Origin: a virus
Direction: 5' to 3' (one strand)
Virus record (IMG/VR): IMGVR_UViG_3300033149_000741
Location: 1-29,614 of that record
Length of the DNA stretch: 29,614 nt
A model generated the notes under the pieces. That model did no database searches. It was not told the origin of the DNA and saw only the letters and a program-made list of their open reading frames with translations. The position numbers and the translations under genes are program-made. Numbering within the stretch: the stretch's first letter is position 1; each line of letters opens with the position of its first letter. This document shows positions 5,766 to 12,810 of the stretch, piece after piece.

Positions 5766-5890
5766 TGGTGGGAAGGGTGGGACTCGAACCACACATTACC
5801 GACATCCTCTCGGGCATCCCTTTGACGGGTTCCTTTATGTCGTTTGCCGTTTTACCGACTTTCAGCGTCTACCAATTCCGCCACCTTCCC
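5766..5890 (-). tRNA. atypical class II, tRNA-Leu-like element with encoded CCA
   Basis: The 125-base minus-strand RNA has a perfect 7-bp acceptor stem (GGGAAGG/CCTTCCC) followed by ACCA. The 5' part (TGGCGGAATTGGTAGACGC) is the D-arm of tRNA-Leu. A T-loop TTCGAGT sits on a stem that pairs fully only if one base is bulged (GTG-T-GG with CCCAC). The centre is unusual: it is about 40 bases too long, and instead of a canonical 5-bp, 7-base anticodon arm it offers a 6-bp CGACAT/ATGTCG stem around 31 bases. No anticodon can be assigned. It could be a decayed tRNA, one with an insertion, or a tRNA mimic. A consensus promoter lies immediately upstream. Confidence 0.55.
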
Positions 5891-5902
5891 ATTAATAACT
5901 TA

Positions 5903-5931
5903 ATTCTATGCTATCTTGCCTAGACCGTCAA
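5903..5931 (-). promoter_or_regulatory. sigma70-type promoter for the tRNA-like element and region 1
   Basis: On the minus strand TTGACG (5926-5931) and TAGAAT (5903-5908) are separated by exactly 17 bases, 5/6 matches each to the -35 and -10 consensus. Transcription would begin near 5896, a few bases before the tRNA-like element's 5' end at 5890. It may read on into the exported-protein gene and the accessory operon. Confidence 0.7.
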
Positions 5932-5940
5932 TATGGAATA

Positions 5941-8559
5941 TTACCGAAATACCTCGCCTGCAGTCTTAGTATTAGTAGATGCTAATATTCCCTGAGATTC
6001 TTGATATGCTTTAACTACCGCGCCGGCTGTTGTCAGATTGCAGTGTACATGGCCATTTTTAATAAATAATTTCGGCTTGCCTTCGTCGAGCGCTATAAAA
6101 TTATTTACTCGACCCTCGTGTAATGCAGGGTGCCAGTCATACCCGAGCGACTGCAATAATTCTCGACGCTTGTTGTGTGGTATTGCCCGTGTCATGTGCA
6201 TAGATTCTAATATTCGCTGTATTGCCTTTGACGAGATCCAGCCACCGGCGAAGCCTGGGCGCCCCTCGTCGATTGCTTCGATGATCTCCTGCTCAACGCC
6301 ACCCATTGACGCTGTAATCGCCTCGTCGGTGCTGCTGGTCTCTGGTGCACGGTGACAAGCGGTCGCGGGATTAAGTGCGTCTGGTATCAAATAGCTCGTC
6401 AGGAAATCAGCGACAATGGCGTAACCACCCCCACGCAACCATTTGTAAATATCCGGGAAGTAATCACCACTCATGCCGTCGCGCTCAATATCGCTATGGC
6501 TTTGCTGCGCTGTATAGAACACGCAAAATCGACGGTCGTTTCGTGTCTTACGGACTGCATCCTTATGGTTACTGTTGAACATAAAATTACATCGGGTGTC
6601 GTGCATCTTTTGATCGGTTTGCATTGCACGACGGGCCAATCGATCATTGGTAATCATTGGCTTGATTATTTCAATAACTTCGCGTTTTTGATCTGGTACG
6701 TAGATATCTTCGACACCGATAAATAATGTGTTAAATAACCACGCGTTAAATTTCTCCGATATCTCGTGCGCTGGTGGCATGTGGACGTATCTATCGCCGA
6801 TCGCGAACGCTACGCATCGGGTAAATAGTGTCTTGCCGTTACCCTCAACACCCTGCAGCAATGGAGCCCATTGGAATTTAACGCCCTTATGTTGAATACA
6901 CGCGGCCATGTATGCCAGTAAAATAGATTGATCACCTTGATTGGGCAATATCTTGGCAAGGTGTGTTAGGAATGGTGTCGCGTCTCCGACTTGGCGCGGG
7001 GTTTCGATAGGTACATACGTGTTAACTAAAATATGCCCTTCTTGTGCCACGAGTGCGCCCGGTTCCAGTTCTGGACGAAAGCACATCGATTCGGCTTTTG
7101 GATAGCGCACCGCCTGTGACTCGGTGAATGCCTCCCAAGCTTTGCGCGTTGTTTTACCGCTGGCGTCGCCTTCAAGCTGGAAAGAATAACCGCCGTATGT
7201 CGCGTTAAATTGCTCTGATTTTAAAAGCGATCCATTTGGCGTAAATACCCGGTGCTGATCTTGAATATAAACGCAACCTTTAAAATGTTCGATCTGTTGT
7301 GTTGCCCCGAGAAATTGGTATCCGGCTAAAATCTCGGGGCCATCTATATTTCCAAGCGGCTGACCTGCTGAATCAATAGCCGTCACCATTTCGATTAGGG
7401 CCTCGACAGTCTCGCTTCTGTTATTAATCCAAAAGCTAGCGGTAATAACTGACCCATGGCTCGCGCACAGTTTTAGAATTAAACTTTCTTCGCCGGCACA
7501 TTCAATAAGTTTTTGCGCTCGAATATTACTGGCCCATTTAATTTGACCGTCCGATCCTTTCAGTTTCGCGGCGCCGAATTGTATTGCGATCGGATCGTCG
7601 ACAATAGGATCGTTAGCGCTACCACCGGTATAAACAACTTCTTGCATCGATACCGCGCGGGTAATTGTACGAATAAGATAATCTGGTCGGTTCCATTTGT
7701 CGCGAATCAATCCCGAACACCACATTAAATTTAAAATTCGTTCGCAGTTGTTACCCGTCCAGAATGCCAAGTGCTGCGCGAGTGCGGCGTCGGCGCTTGA
7801 TTCGTCGTGATTACCGCTATCGCTACTGTCCGGGCTGTAGGCGGCCGCAAGTGCGTCCTGGTTGCCTGTCCAGAGATCATCGAAGCTGGCCGTATTACCA
7901 AACGTAGCCGCGGCGCTCTTCGTTGCCCGTGCCTTGGCCAATAACTCGTCGTTATCTTCCGTGCCATTCCATTCAGGTACCGGTGCGGTCGTCCATGTTT
8001 GATCTTTCGTTGCAGTTTTCGGCGGGAATAATTCGGCGGTCATGGCCGGTAACATTGCGCTGCAATCTGTTGCTGCCGATCCGATCGCATTCGTACCGGT
8101 GAGCGCTACGAAACGACTGTCGGTATAATACTCAAGATGCAGTGTCGTATTTTTACAGGCGTGATCCGGTGCAATGCCTTGGCCAATAATGTGGAGACCG
8201 CGCCCGGATTGCGATATTTCAACCGCTGCACCTGGAAGCCTTGCCAGTACATCGTTTGCGATCGGCGACCAAGTACCGTCGGATTGTAAACATTCGTCGA
8301 TATCAACAAAAAAGAAAGGATCGTTAACGGTGAATACAAAACCGACACCGTAATCGTCGCCAAATAGATGGGCGGTATTAATGGCCGTATCAGCATCAAC
8401 CCATATCGCAGGATTGTGCGCATTGTCGACGTTCGTTGTCTTACAATCGACTGGTAATTTATCCATTTTGCCCGATTGTTTTTTACTCGGGACTAATTTA
8501 TAGAGAACAAATTGCTTGTACGCCGCCAGTGGGGCGAGCGCATCGGGTAATGAATGCAT
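5941..8559 (-). CDS. primase-polymerase / SF3 helicase fusion (replicative primase-helicase)
   Basis: An 872-residue replication protein. The N-terminal domain (about 1-180) looks like an archaeo-eukaryotic PrimPol of the NrS-1 type: FVDIDE with D86 and D88 as metal ligands, and SGRGLHIIG with H123. A linker precedes an SF3/D5-like helicase domain with Walker A GVEGNGKT near residue 570, Walker B FIGVEDI, and an Asn-type sensor segment (FMFNSNHKDA). The C-terminal 150 residues may hold a winged helix for DNA binding. Such fusions prime and unwind at phage origins. It follows the regulator gene by 9 bases and probably shares its promoter at 9.1 kb. Confidence 0.88.
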   Translation of the reverse strand: MHSLPDALAPLAAYKQFVLYKLVPSKKQSGKMDKLPVDCKTTNVDNAHNPAIWVDADTAINTAHLFGDDYGVGFVFTVNDPFFFVDIDECLQSDGTWSPIANDVLARLPGAAVEISQSGRGLHIIGQGIAPDHACKNTTLHLEYYTDSRFVALTGTNAIGSAATDCSAMLPAMTAELFPPKTATKDQTWTTAPVPEWNGTEDNDELLAKARATKSAAATFGNTASFDDLWTGNQDALAAAYSPDSSDSGNHDESSADAALAQHLAFWTGNNCERILNLMWCSGLIRDKWNRPDYLIRTITRAVSMQEVVYTGGSANDPIVDDPIAIQFGAAKLKGSDGQIKWASNIRAQKLIECAGEESLILKLCASHGSVITASFWINNRSETVEALIEMVTAIDSAGQPLGNIDGPEILAGYQFLGATQQIEHFKGCVYIQDQHRVFTPNGSLLKSEQFNATYGGYSFQLEGDASGKTTRKAWEAFTESQAVRYPKAESMCFRPELEPGALVAQEGHILVNTYVPIETPRQVGDATPFLTHLAKILPNQGDQSILLAYMAACIQHKGVKFQWAPLLQGVEGNGKTLFTRCVAFAIGDRYVHMPPAHEISEKFNAWLFNTLFIGVEDIYVPDQKREVIEIIKPMITNDRLARRAMQTDQKMHDTRCNFMFNSNHKDAVRKTRNDRRFCVFYTAQQSHSDIERDGMSGDYFPDIYKWLRGGGYAIVADFLTSYLIPDALNPATACHRAPETSSTDEAITASMGGVEQEIIEAIDEGRPGFAGGWISSKAIQRILESMHMTRAIPHNKRRELLQSLGYDWHPALHEGRVNNFIALDEGKPKLFIKNGHVHCNLTTAGAVVKAYQESQGILASTNTKTAGEVFR

Positions 8560-8568
8560 TACGAATCC

Positions 8569-9072
8569 CTAATAATTCGATATCAAATCAACGGCTTTAG
8601 CTTTTAAGTCGTCGGGTGCTTTCTTTGCCTGGTTGTCTCCGTTCGCTAATCCTTGCGCGATAATTTCGGGTATCTCTTGAGTAATCGCAGCTCGAACTAT
8701 TGCGCGCCTTAACTGTTTCATGGTTCCAAAATATCGAGTAACCAAACCCATGGAGACGCCCGCACCTTCTGCGATGCTGTCTCGCGTAATTTTATGGTAG
8801 CCAACATCGCGCGCCATGCCCACAGCAGTATTTAAGATATGCTCGCGTCGTAGTTTCGGATCGGCACGGGTTTTACTTACCGGAAATACTGAAACATCCG
8901 CAACCTCGGGTTTCAGCTCTTTGATAAATTCGGAAAAATTATAGCCAACTATGTGGGTAAATGATCCGTCCGGGACGCCGGCTCGCTTGCATAACTCCCG
9001 ACGCGATAAATTAATCAATCCTGATTCCTTGACCATTTCTATCGCGGTTTGTTTTATATGATCTCTTGTCAT
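8569..9072 (-). CDS. regulator with two tandem TetR-type helix-turn-helix domains
   Basis: A 167-residue protein with two TetR_N-like units in series. The first (residues 4-50) has IKQTAIEMVKESG and LCKRAGVPDGSFTHIVG. The second (75-130) has ILNTAVGMARDVGYHKIT and IAEGAGVSMGLVTRYFG. No ligand-binding C-terminal domain follows, only about 40 residues. This suggests a DNA-binding switch or copy-control protein for the replication operon. The ATG coincides with the predicted transcription start and lacks a ribosome site, so the mRNA may be leaderless. A CGTCA-ATA-TGACG palindrome overlaps the -35 box and is a candidate autoregulatory operator. Confidence 0.8.
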   Translation of the reverse strand: MTRDHIKQTAIEMVKESGLINLSRRELCKRAGVPDGSFTHIVGYNFSEFIKELKPEVADVSVFPVSKTRADPKLRREHILNTAVGMARDVGYHKITRDSIAEGAGVSMGLVTRYFGTMKQLRRAIVRAAITQEIPEIIAQGLANGDNQAKKAPDDLKAKAVDLISNY

Positions 9073-9078
9073 GATTTT

Positions 9079-9107
9079 ATATTAACCGTTACTAATATTT
9101 TCGTCAA
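9079..9107 (-). promoter_or_regulatory. promoter for the regulator and primase-helicase genes
   Basis: On the minus strand TTGACG (9102-9107) and TAATAT (9079-9084) are 17 bases apart. The expected start falls at about 9072, the A of the regulator's ATG. The -35 box matches those at 5926-5931 and 12.1 kb. Confidence 0.65.
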
Positions 9108-9114
9108 TATGACG
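9102..9114. promoter_or_regulatory. palindromic operator candidate (CGTCA-ATA-TGACG)
   Basis: A perfect 5-bp inverted repeat spaced by 3 bases covers the -35 box of the regulator promoter, a placement typical of repressor autoregulation. The half-site CGTCA/TGACG also occurs in the arms of the inverted repeat at 12105-12147, so the same protein may control both. Confidence 0.45.
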
Positions 9115-9117
9115 TAT

Positions 9118-9600
9118 TCAGAGGGTGCCCTCGCCAATCGCGAAAGCTGCGTCGCCGCCCATAGCGATAATAATTTCCAAAAATTTAAGCTGCGCGTTTT
9201 CGTGATCGGTATCGGAAAAATTCCAGTAACCTGGTTTAGTCTCTCGCGCCACGAACTGACCAATAACATGCCCGACGTGGTGCGCTTCGATACGAACCGG
9301 GCGTATACCAATCAAATCGGATGATTTAACCTTACTGTTCATTTGTGTGGAATCATTCGCGAGACCCCATCGAATAAAACTGCCATCTTGCATATAACCG
9401 GCACCGGTATTATTACGCCACAACCTGAGACCCAACCGGCTCGCCTCAAGTCGTATATTATTCTGTACGGCTGCCTCGCTATCTCCCGATTTTGGTGTTA
9501 GCGGTGTCGTTCGTATGTTTAGAGTACCGAACTCGCGCCGTAAATCTTCAACCGCTTCGAACGGTACACCCCATTTAATCGCCCATTGATTAAGATTCAT
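9118..9600 (-). CDS. VRR-NUC family nuclease
   Basis: A 160-residue PD-(D/E)XK-type nuclease. VRR-NUC marks in order: SEAAVQNNIRLEA (E43), WRNNTGAG, IRWGLANDS, the metal-binding SSDLIGI (D95), GQFVARETK (E120, K122), and a closing GGDAAFA. Stand-alone phage members are structure-selective nucleases thought to cut Holliday junctions or branched DNA during replication and recombination. About 28 residues at the N-terminus resemble a small helical (possibly HTH) extension. Its start overlaps the upstream 39-residue gene as ATGA. Confidence 0.88.
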   Translation of the reverse strand: MNLNQWAIKWGVPFEAVEDLRREFGTLNIRTTPLTPKSGDSEAAVQNNIRLEASRLGLRLWRNNTGAGYMQDGSFIRWGLANDSTQMNSKVKSSDLIGIRPVRIEAHHVGHVIGQFVARETKPGYWNFSDTDHENAQLKFLEIIIAMGGDAAFAIGEGTL

Positions 9601-9716
9601 ATTCGATACCTATGTGCACACAAAGCCACCATTATTTCAGCAGCGATATCATTCGGGGGAATTGGTACGCCCATTAAAAAAGCATAGACCATCGCTCGTG
9701 CTCGTAAATGTTTCAT
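9597..9716 (-). CDS. 39-residue hypothetical peptide
   Basis: Read directly: MKHLRARAMVYAFLMGVPIP, then PNDIAAEIMVALCAHRYRI. A basic start followed by alternating hydrophobic helices suggests a small helical protein, perhaps membrane-associated or a nuclease partner. Its ATG overlaps the HNH gene stop as ATGA and its own stop overlaps the VRR-NUC start as ATGA, which is strong support for translation as part of the operon. Function unknown. Confidence 0.6.
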   Translation of the reverse strand: MKHLRARAMVYAFLMGVPIPPNDIAAEIMVALCAHRYRI

Positions 9717-10066
9717 GCGAATAACTCCAAAATTTCAAATGGATGATCAGGCCACCATAAGTTTGATTTGCGTAAATTTTCCAGCTCTCCAATAATTTCT
9801 AAATTCCATGGCACATGCAACCCACAAACGATATCAGAACAAATCGGGATAATATGATCGACGTGGACATCTTCGCCAGCCTCCCGCCGTCGTTTCGATT
9901 CTGTATATATCTCTTTGAATCGTGGATCATTAGCGCACCAGTCCGGCCACGCTTGATACAATTTTTTATAATACCGAATCGATCGCCGATAATGTGGATT
10001 CAGGTTCGGGTCGTTTTCATCCTGTAGCGCCAACCATATCGGCGATTGTTTGGTATAGGGTGTCAT
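9713..10066 (-). CDS. HNH endonuclease-like protein
   Basis: A 117-residue protein with an HNH core: VHVDHIIPI (H68, D70, H71), then CGLHVPWNLEIIGELENLRKSN with H84, N88 and N97. The motif DHIIP...VCGLHVPxNL is typical of free-standing phage HNH nucleases that nick or cut DNA with one divalent metal. The N-terminal 60 residues are basic and helical. It overlaps both the helicase and the 39-residue gene as ATGA, so it belongs to the recombination/replication operon rather than being a recent homing insertion. Confidence 0.8.
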   Translation of the reverse strand: MTPYTKQSPIWLALQDENDPNLNPHYRRSIRYYKKLYQAWPDWCANDPRFKEIYTESKRRREAGEDVHVDHIIPICSDIVCGLHVPWNLEIIGELENLRKSNLWWPDHPFEILELFA

Positions 10067-11706
10067 ACCCCCAACCCTCCTAAATGATGGTTCACTTTAT
10101 CAGCCAATATTAATGCGTCTTTCGTGTTCAATGCCTGGGCGCTCATTACATCAATACCGAATGCGAAATAAAATCGTCGATAGCTCTCAGTATCGGGGTA
10201 CCCCTGCGCTCGCTGATAGCCTGCCCACCATGCGATTGATGCTCGTAACGCCTCCTGCGCCTGTTGCTGCTTAACGTGCCATTTAACATGCGCAAGCTGT
10301 CCGATTTTCGGCACATGATTTTTTATTAATTGCTCGCGGTACGCTTCCGGGTGCATATCGACGCGCGCTATCTCGCCCCGCATCGCTGCTAATGTATCTG
10401 CATCTAGTTCGGTTAAATCTCCATCAACAAACTCTGGCCCGGATCTGGCCGCCGGTACCGGTTTATGACCACAGTAAGGGCAAACGTTGTATATCCGTTC
10501 GAACACCGCCGTACATTCCGGGCACGCCCTGACTGGTATTACATCGTCGGGCTTCGATTTAGTGCGTCTCTCGCGGCGATCGAGCGACCATACTCGTGGT
10601 GCATCGGGCAGCCCGTGACGTTCAACGTTCCCAACATGATCGATAATTATTGCTCCCAGTTTTCCATCGAGCAAACGAAGGGCACGACCGAATTGCTGCG
10701 CATATAATGCAAATGATTGGGTCGGCCTGGCCATGCTTACAACTTCGATAGCGGGTAGGTCGAATCCCTCCCCGAATAAATCAACGTTAACGAGCTGTAA
10801 TAATTCGCGTCGTTTGAATTTACGAAGTATAGCGACTCGATCCGCGTCGGATGTTTTCGCGCTGACGACTGCAGCCGGCACGCCCGCGGCATTAAACTGC
10901 GCTGCTGTTTCGACAGCGATATCGACACCAGGTACGAAAGTAATTCCTAATTTACCCGATGCGATCCGTTTGTAATGCGACACGACATCGCCGATAACAT
11001 GCGATTTGCCGACAGCGATTTTTAACCCATGCTTATTATAATCGCCAGTTGTCTTACTGATATTTACATTAGTGAGATCGATATCGGAGGGCGGCGCGAA
11101 TACTCGATAATCGGTTAGATACCCCATGTTAATTAGTTCGCGCATCGATGGCCCTGTAACCATCGTGTCGAATAATCCATCGCTATGCCGACCCAGCCCT
11201 TTACCGTCAGCGCGTCCGGCTGTTGCTGTTACCCCGAGCCCCTTGGCGTTGGGGAACATTGCTGCCGCTTTACCCCATTTATTATCTTTTAATACGTGGT
11301 GGCCTTCGTCTTGCATCCAAAACGTTACGGAATTCAACCAGTTATGCAATTCATTGTAGCGACGCACAAGCGTATCGACACCCGCCACCGCGCAAGGTGC
11401 TGTCGGGTCATAATATGACGTGCCGACCTCTTCCATGTGGATATTAACGGCGAGGCGAACAACTGATTTCGGGCCAATGATCCGGTGCCGAACTTCATCG
11501 CGTGCTAGAGCTAGTGATATTTGAGTTACTAATTCTTGCCGGTGTGCGATTGCGCAACTTGCGCCGACGTGTTCGCGAAAAATATCCGAAACAATTACAG
11601 TTTTACCGCCGCCAGTAGGTAATACGGATAGGACGTTACGTGCTCCGTTACCCCATGCGTCGTAAATGTTTTGTTTATTTTCCGCCTGGTACGGTCGAAG
11701 CTGCAT
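10063..11706 (-). CDS. superfamily 2 DEAD/DEAH-type helicase with zinc ribbon
   Basis: A 547-residue SF2 helicase: Q-like motif RPYQ (4-7), Walker A TGGGKT (31-36), DEGH (133-136), motif III TATAGR (160-165), and a motif VI-like QQFGRALR (about 337-344). A CPEC...CPYCGH zinc ribbon follows at about 397-416, and a C-terminal domain of about 120 residues is specific to phage members. The family resembles RadD/UvsW-type enzymes that remodel branched DNA and R-loops. It is coupled to the HNH gene by ATGA. It likely works with the nucleases to process replication or recombination intermediates. Confidence 0.9.
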   Translation of the reverse strand: MQLRPYQAENKQNIYDAWGNGARNVLSVLPTGGGKTVIVSDIFREHVGASCAIAHRQELVTQISLALARDEVRHRIIGPKSVVRLAVNIHMEEVGTSYYDPTAPCAVAGVDTLVRRYNELHNWLNSVTFWMQDEGHHVLKDNKWGKAAAMFPNAKGLGVTATAGRADGKGLGRHSDGLFDTMVTGPSMRELINMGYLTDYRVFAPPSDIDLTNVNISKTTGDYNKHGLKIAVGKSHVIGDVVSHYKRIASGKLGITFVPGVDIAVETAAQFNAAGVPAAVVSAKTSDADRVAILRKFKRRELLQLVNVDLFGEGFDLPAIEVVSMARPTQSFALYAQQFGRALRLLDGKLGAIIIDHVGNVERHGLPDAPRVWSLDRRERRTKSKPDDVIPVRACPECTAVFERIYNVCPYCGHKPVPAARSGPEFVDGDLTELDADTLAAMRGEIARVDMHPEAYREQLIKNHVPKIGQLAHVKWHVKQQQAQEALRASIAWWAGYQRAQGYPDTESYRRFYFAFGIDVMSAQALNTKDALILADKVNHHLGGLGV

Positions 11707-11875
11707 TTTTATTATAATCGTCCCATTGTTTCCTGGTGAATCGTGCTTGAATCCCGCAATCGTTACAACATACGTGCATTAACGGCACGTCAGCTATTCG
11801 CTTATCCATCGAAAAACGAGGTTCACCACCACGACCACCGTTTGCGATCCAGTTATGAGGGCTTTTATTATCCAT
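11675..11875 (-). CDS. small hypothetical protein (66 aa)
   Basis: I start it at the ATG giving MDNKSPHNWIANGGRGGEP, because a GGAG ribosome site lies upstream and the ATG shares a base with the upstream TAA (TAATG). A TTG start two codons earlier is possible. The middle HVCCNDCGIQARFTRKQWDD looks like half a zinc ribbon. The C-terminal end overlaps the helicase gene by 32 bases. No family recognised. Confidence 0.6.
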   Translation of the reverse strand: MDNKSPHNWIANGGRGGEPRFSMDKRIADVPLMHVCCNDCGIQARFTRKQWDDYNKNAASTVPGGK

Positions 11876-12081
11876 TACCAATTACTCCAAGCTAACGACC
11901 ATGTGAGTGTACACGCAGTTAAAAGGCATATATAAGCAATTAATCGAAGTAGAAATAACATCCATTTTGTTATTACCCAATTTCTACAACGATTACAACT
12001 TTCAATTGACAATATAATCGTTACAGATATGGCAAAAGCCATTATAAAAATTCCAAGCAACAACCACAGGTTAGTATTCAT
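11875..12081 (-). CDS. small two-helix membrane protein, first gene of the leftward operon
   Basis: A 68-residue protein with hydrophobic spans at about 5-26 and 39-62, joined by a short loop with CNRC. It is the first gene read leftward from the divergent promoter at 12.1 kb, with a predicted transcription start near 12111 and only a weak ribosome site. No family recognised; immunity or host-membrane functions are possible for early membrane proteins. Confidence 0.6.
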   Translation of the reverse strand: MNTNLWLLLGIFIMAFAISVTIILSIESCNRCRNWVITKWMLFLLRLIAYICLLTACTLTWSLAWSNW

Positions 12082-12104
12082 GGTGAATTATAGATTTATG
12101 TTGT

Positions 12105-12147
12105 ATTGACGAGTCGGACAATATAGCATAGAGTCGGCATCGTCAAT
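12105..12147. promoter_or_regulatory. divergent promoter pair with mirrored -35 boxes
   Basis: ATTGACGA (12105-12112) and TCGTCAAT (12140-12147) are perfect 8-bp inverted arms, each holding a TTGACG -35 box. Rightward: TTGACG 12106-12111, 17-base gap, TAGAGT 12129-12134. Leftward: TTGACG 12141-12146, 17-base gap, TATTGT 12118-12123. GAGTCGG occurs twice inside as a direct repeat. The two promoters face each other and overlap, so polymerases should compete. Confidence 0.65.
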
Positions 12148-12165
12148 AACCAAAAGGGTACAACA

Positions 12166-12810
12166 ATGGAAACCTCTATTACAATTACCGTCCCACTCGA
12201 ACAGGACGCACTTAACGAAGCGGCCGCAAAACTTACTGACATGGCGTCGAGTATGGGCAAGGATCAAGATGCGACACCACCAGCCGCTACCGTTGCGACA
12301 CCACCAGCCGCTACCGTTGCGACACCACCAGCCGCTACCGTTGCGACACCACCAGCCGCTACGCCTCCGGTCGCTCCTGTAGGCGTCGAACTTGATACAG
12401 ATGGTATTCCTTGGGATTCGCGAATCCACTCGGGCAAGAAAACGAAGCTCGCTAAATCGCAACAATGGAAAAAGAAACGCGGCGTTGATACAGATTATGT
12501 CGCTCAAGTCGAAGCAGAACTTAAAGCAGCCATGGCCGCAAGCCCGGCCGCACCTGTTACCGCTACACCCGCTGTTACACCTCCGCCCCCGGCCGCTGTT
12601 GTTACACCTCCGCCCCCGGCAGCTGTTGTTGTCGGTGTTACTTTCCCCGAATTGATGTCGAAAATTACCAGCGCCCAGCTTACTAACGAAGTTGTGCTGG
12701 CTGCCGTTAATCGACAGGGTTTGCAGTCTTTGGCATTACTCGCAGCTCGCCCGGATCTGATCCCAGCGGTTGACGCCGAACTCTTCCCGGTCGTTGGTGT
12801 TCCGGCTTAA
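12166..12810 (+). CDS. repeat-rich hypothetical protein with a motif shared with the phage DNA polymerase
   Basis: A 214-residue protein. Residues 37-66 are four copies of an 8-residue Ala/Pro/Thr unit (ATPPAATV) and a second Pro-rich repeat (TPPPPAAVV, twice) lies near 138-155, so these are flexible linkers. Between them is ELDTDGIPWDSRI (75-87) then a Lys-rich stretch and KKKRGVD, a motif also present near the polymerase C-terminus. A predicted helical C-terminal domain follows. It is the first gene of the rightward operon, with an AAAGGG ribosome site 8 bases before the ATG. It may be a replication accessory or SSB-associated protein; function unknown. Confidence 0.7.
   Translation: METSITITVPLEQDALNEAAAKLTDMASSMGKDQDATPPAATVATPPAATVATPPAATVATPPAATPPVAPVGVELDTDGIPWDSRIHSGKKTKLAKSQQWKKKRGVDTDYVAQVEAELKAAMAASPAAPVTATPAVTPPPPAAVVTPPPPAAVVVGVTFPELMSKITSAQLTNEVVLAAVNRQGLQSLALLAARPDLIPAVDAELFPVVGVPA
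12271..12362 (+). repeat. 24-base tandem repeat, nearly four copies
   Basis: The unit GCGACACCACCAGCCGCTAC plus CGTT repeats exactly three times and then 20 bases more, in frame, encoding ATPPAATV units. The copies are identical at the DNA level, so copy number probably changes by slippage. Confidence 0.9.
12577..12630 (+). repeat. 27-base tandem repeat, two copies
   Basis: Two adjacent 27-base units encode TPPPPAAVV and differ at one base (GGCCGC against GGCAGC). They form a second flexible linker in the same protein. Confidence 0.85.

Noticed and set aside
8106-8423. Out-of-frame minus-strand frame inside the primase-helicase gene
   Set aside because: It overlaps the conserved PrimPol region read in another frame and shows no recognisable pattern.
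12271-12362. Possible CRISPR-like array because of regular repeats
   Set aside because: The units are directly adjacent with no spacers and are in frame within a coding sequence, so they are a coding minisatellite.
12088-12507. Minus-strand frame with repeated SGWWCRNG units
   Set aside because: It is antisense to the 24-base tandem repeat of the 12166-12810 gene, and its repeat is a by-product of that DNA. It has no ribosome site and crosses the divergent promoter.
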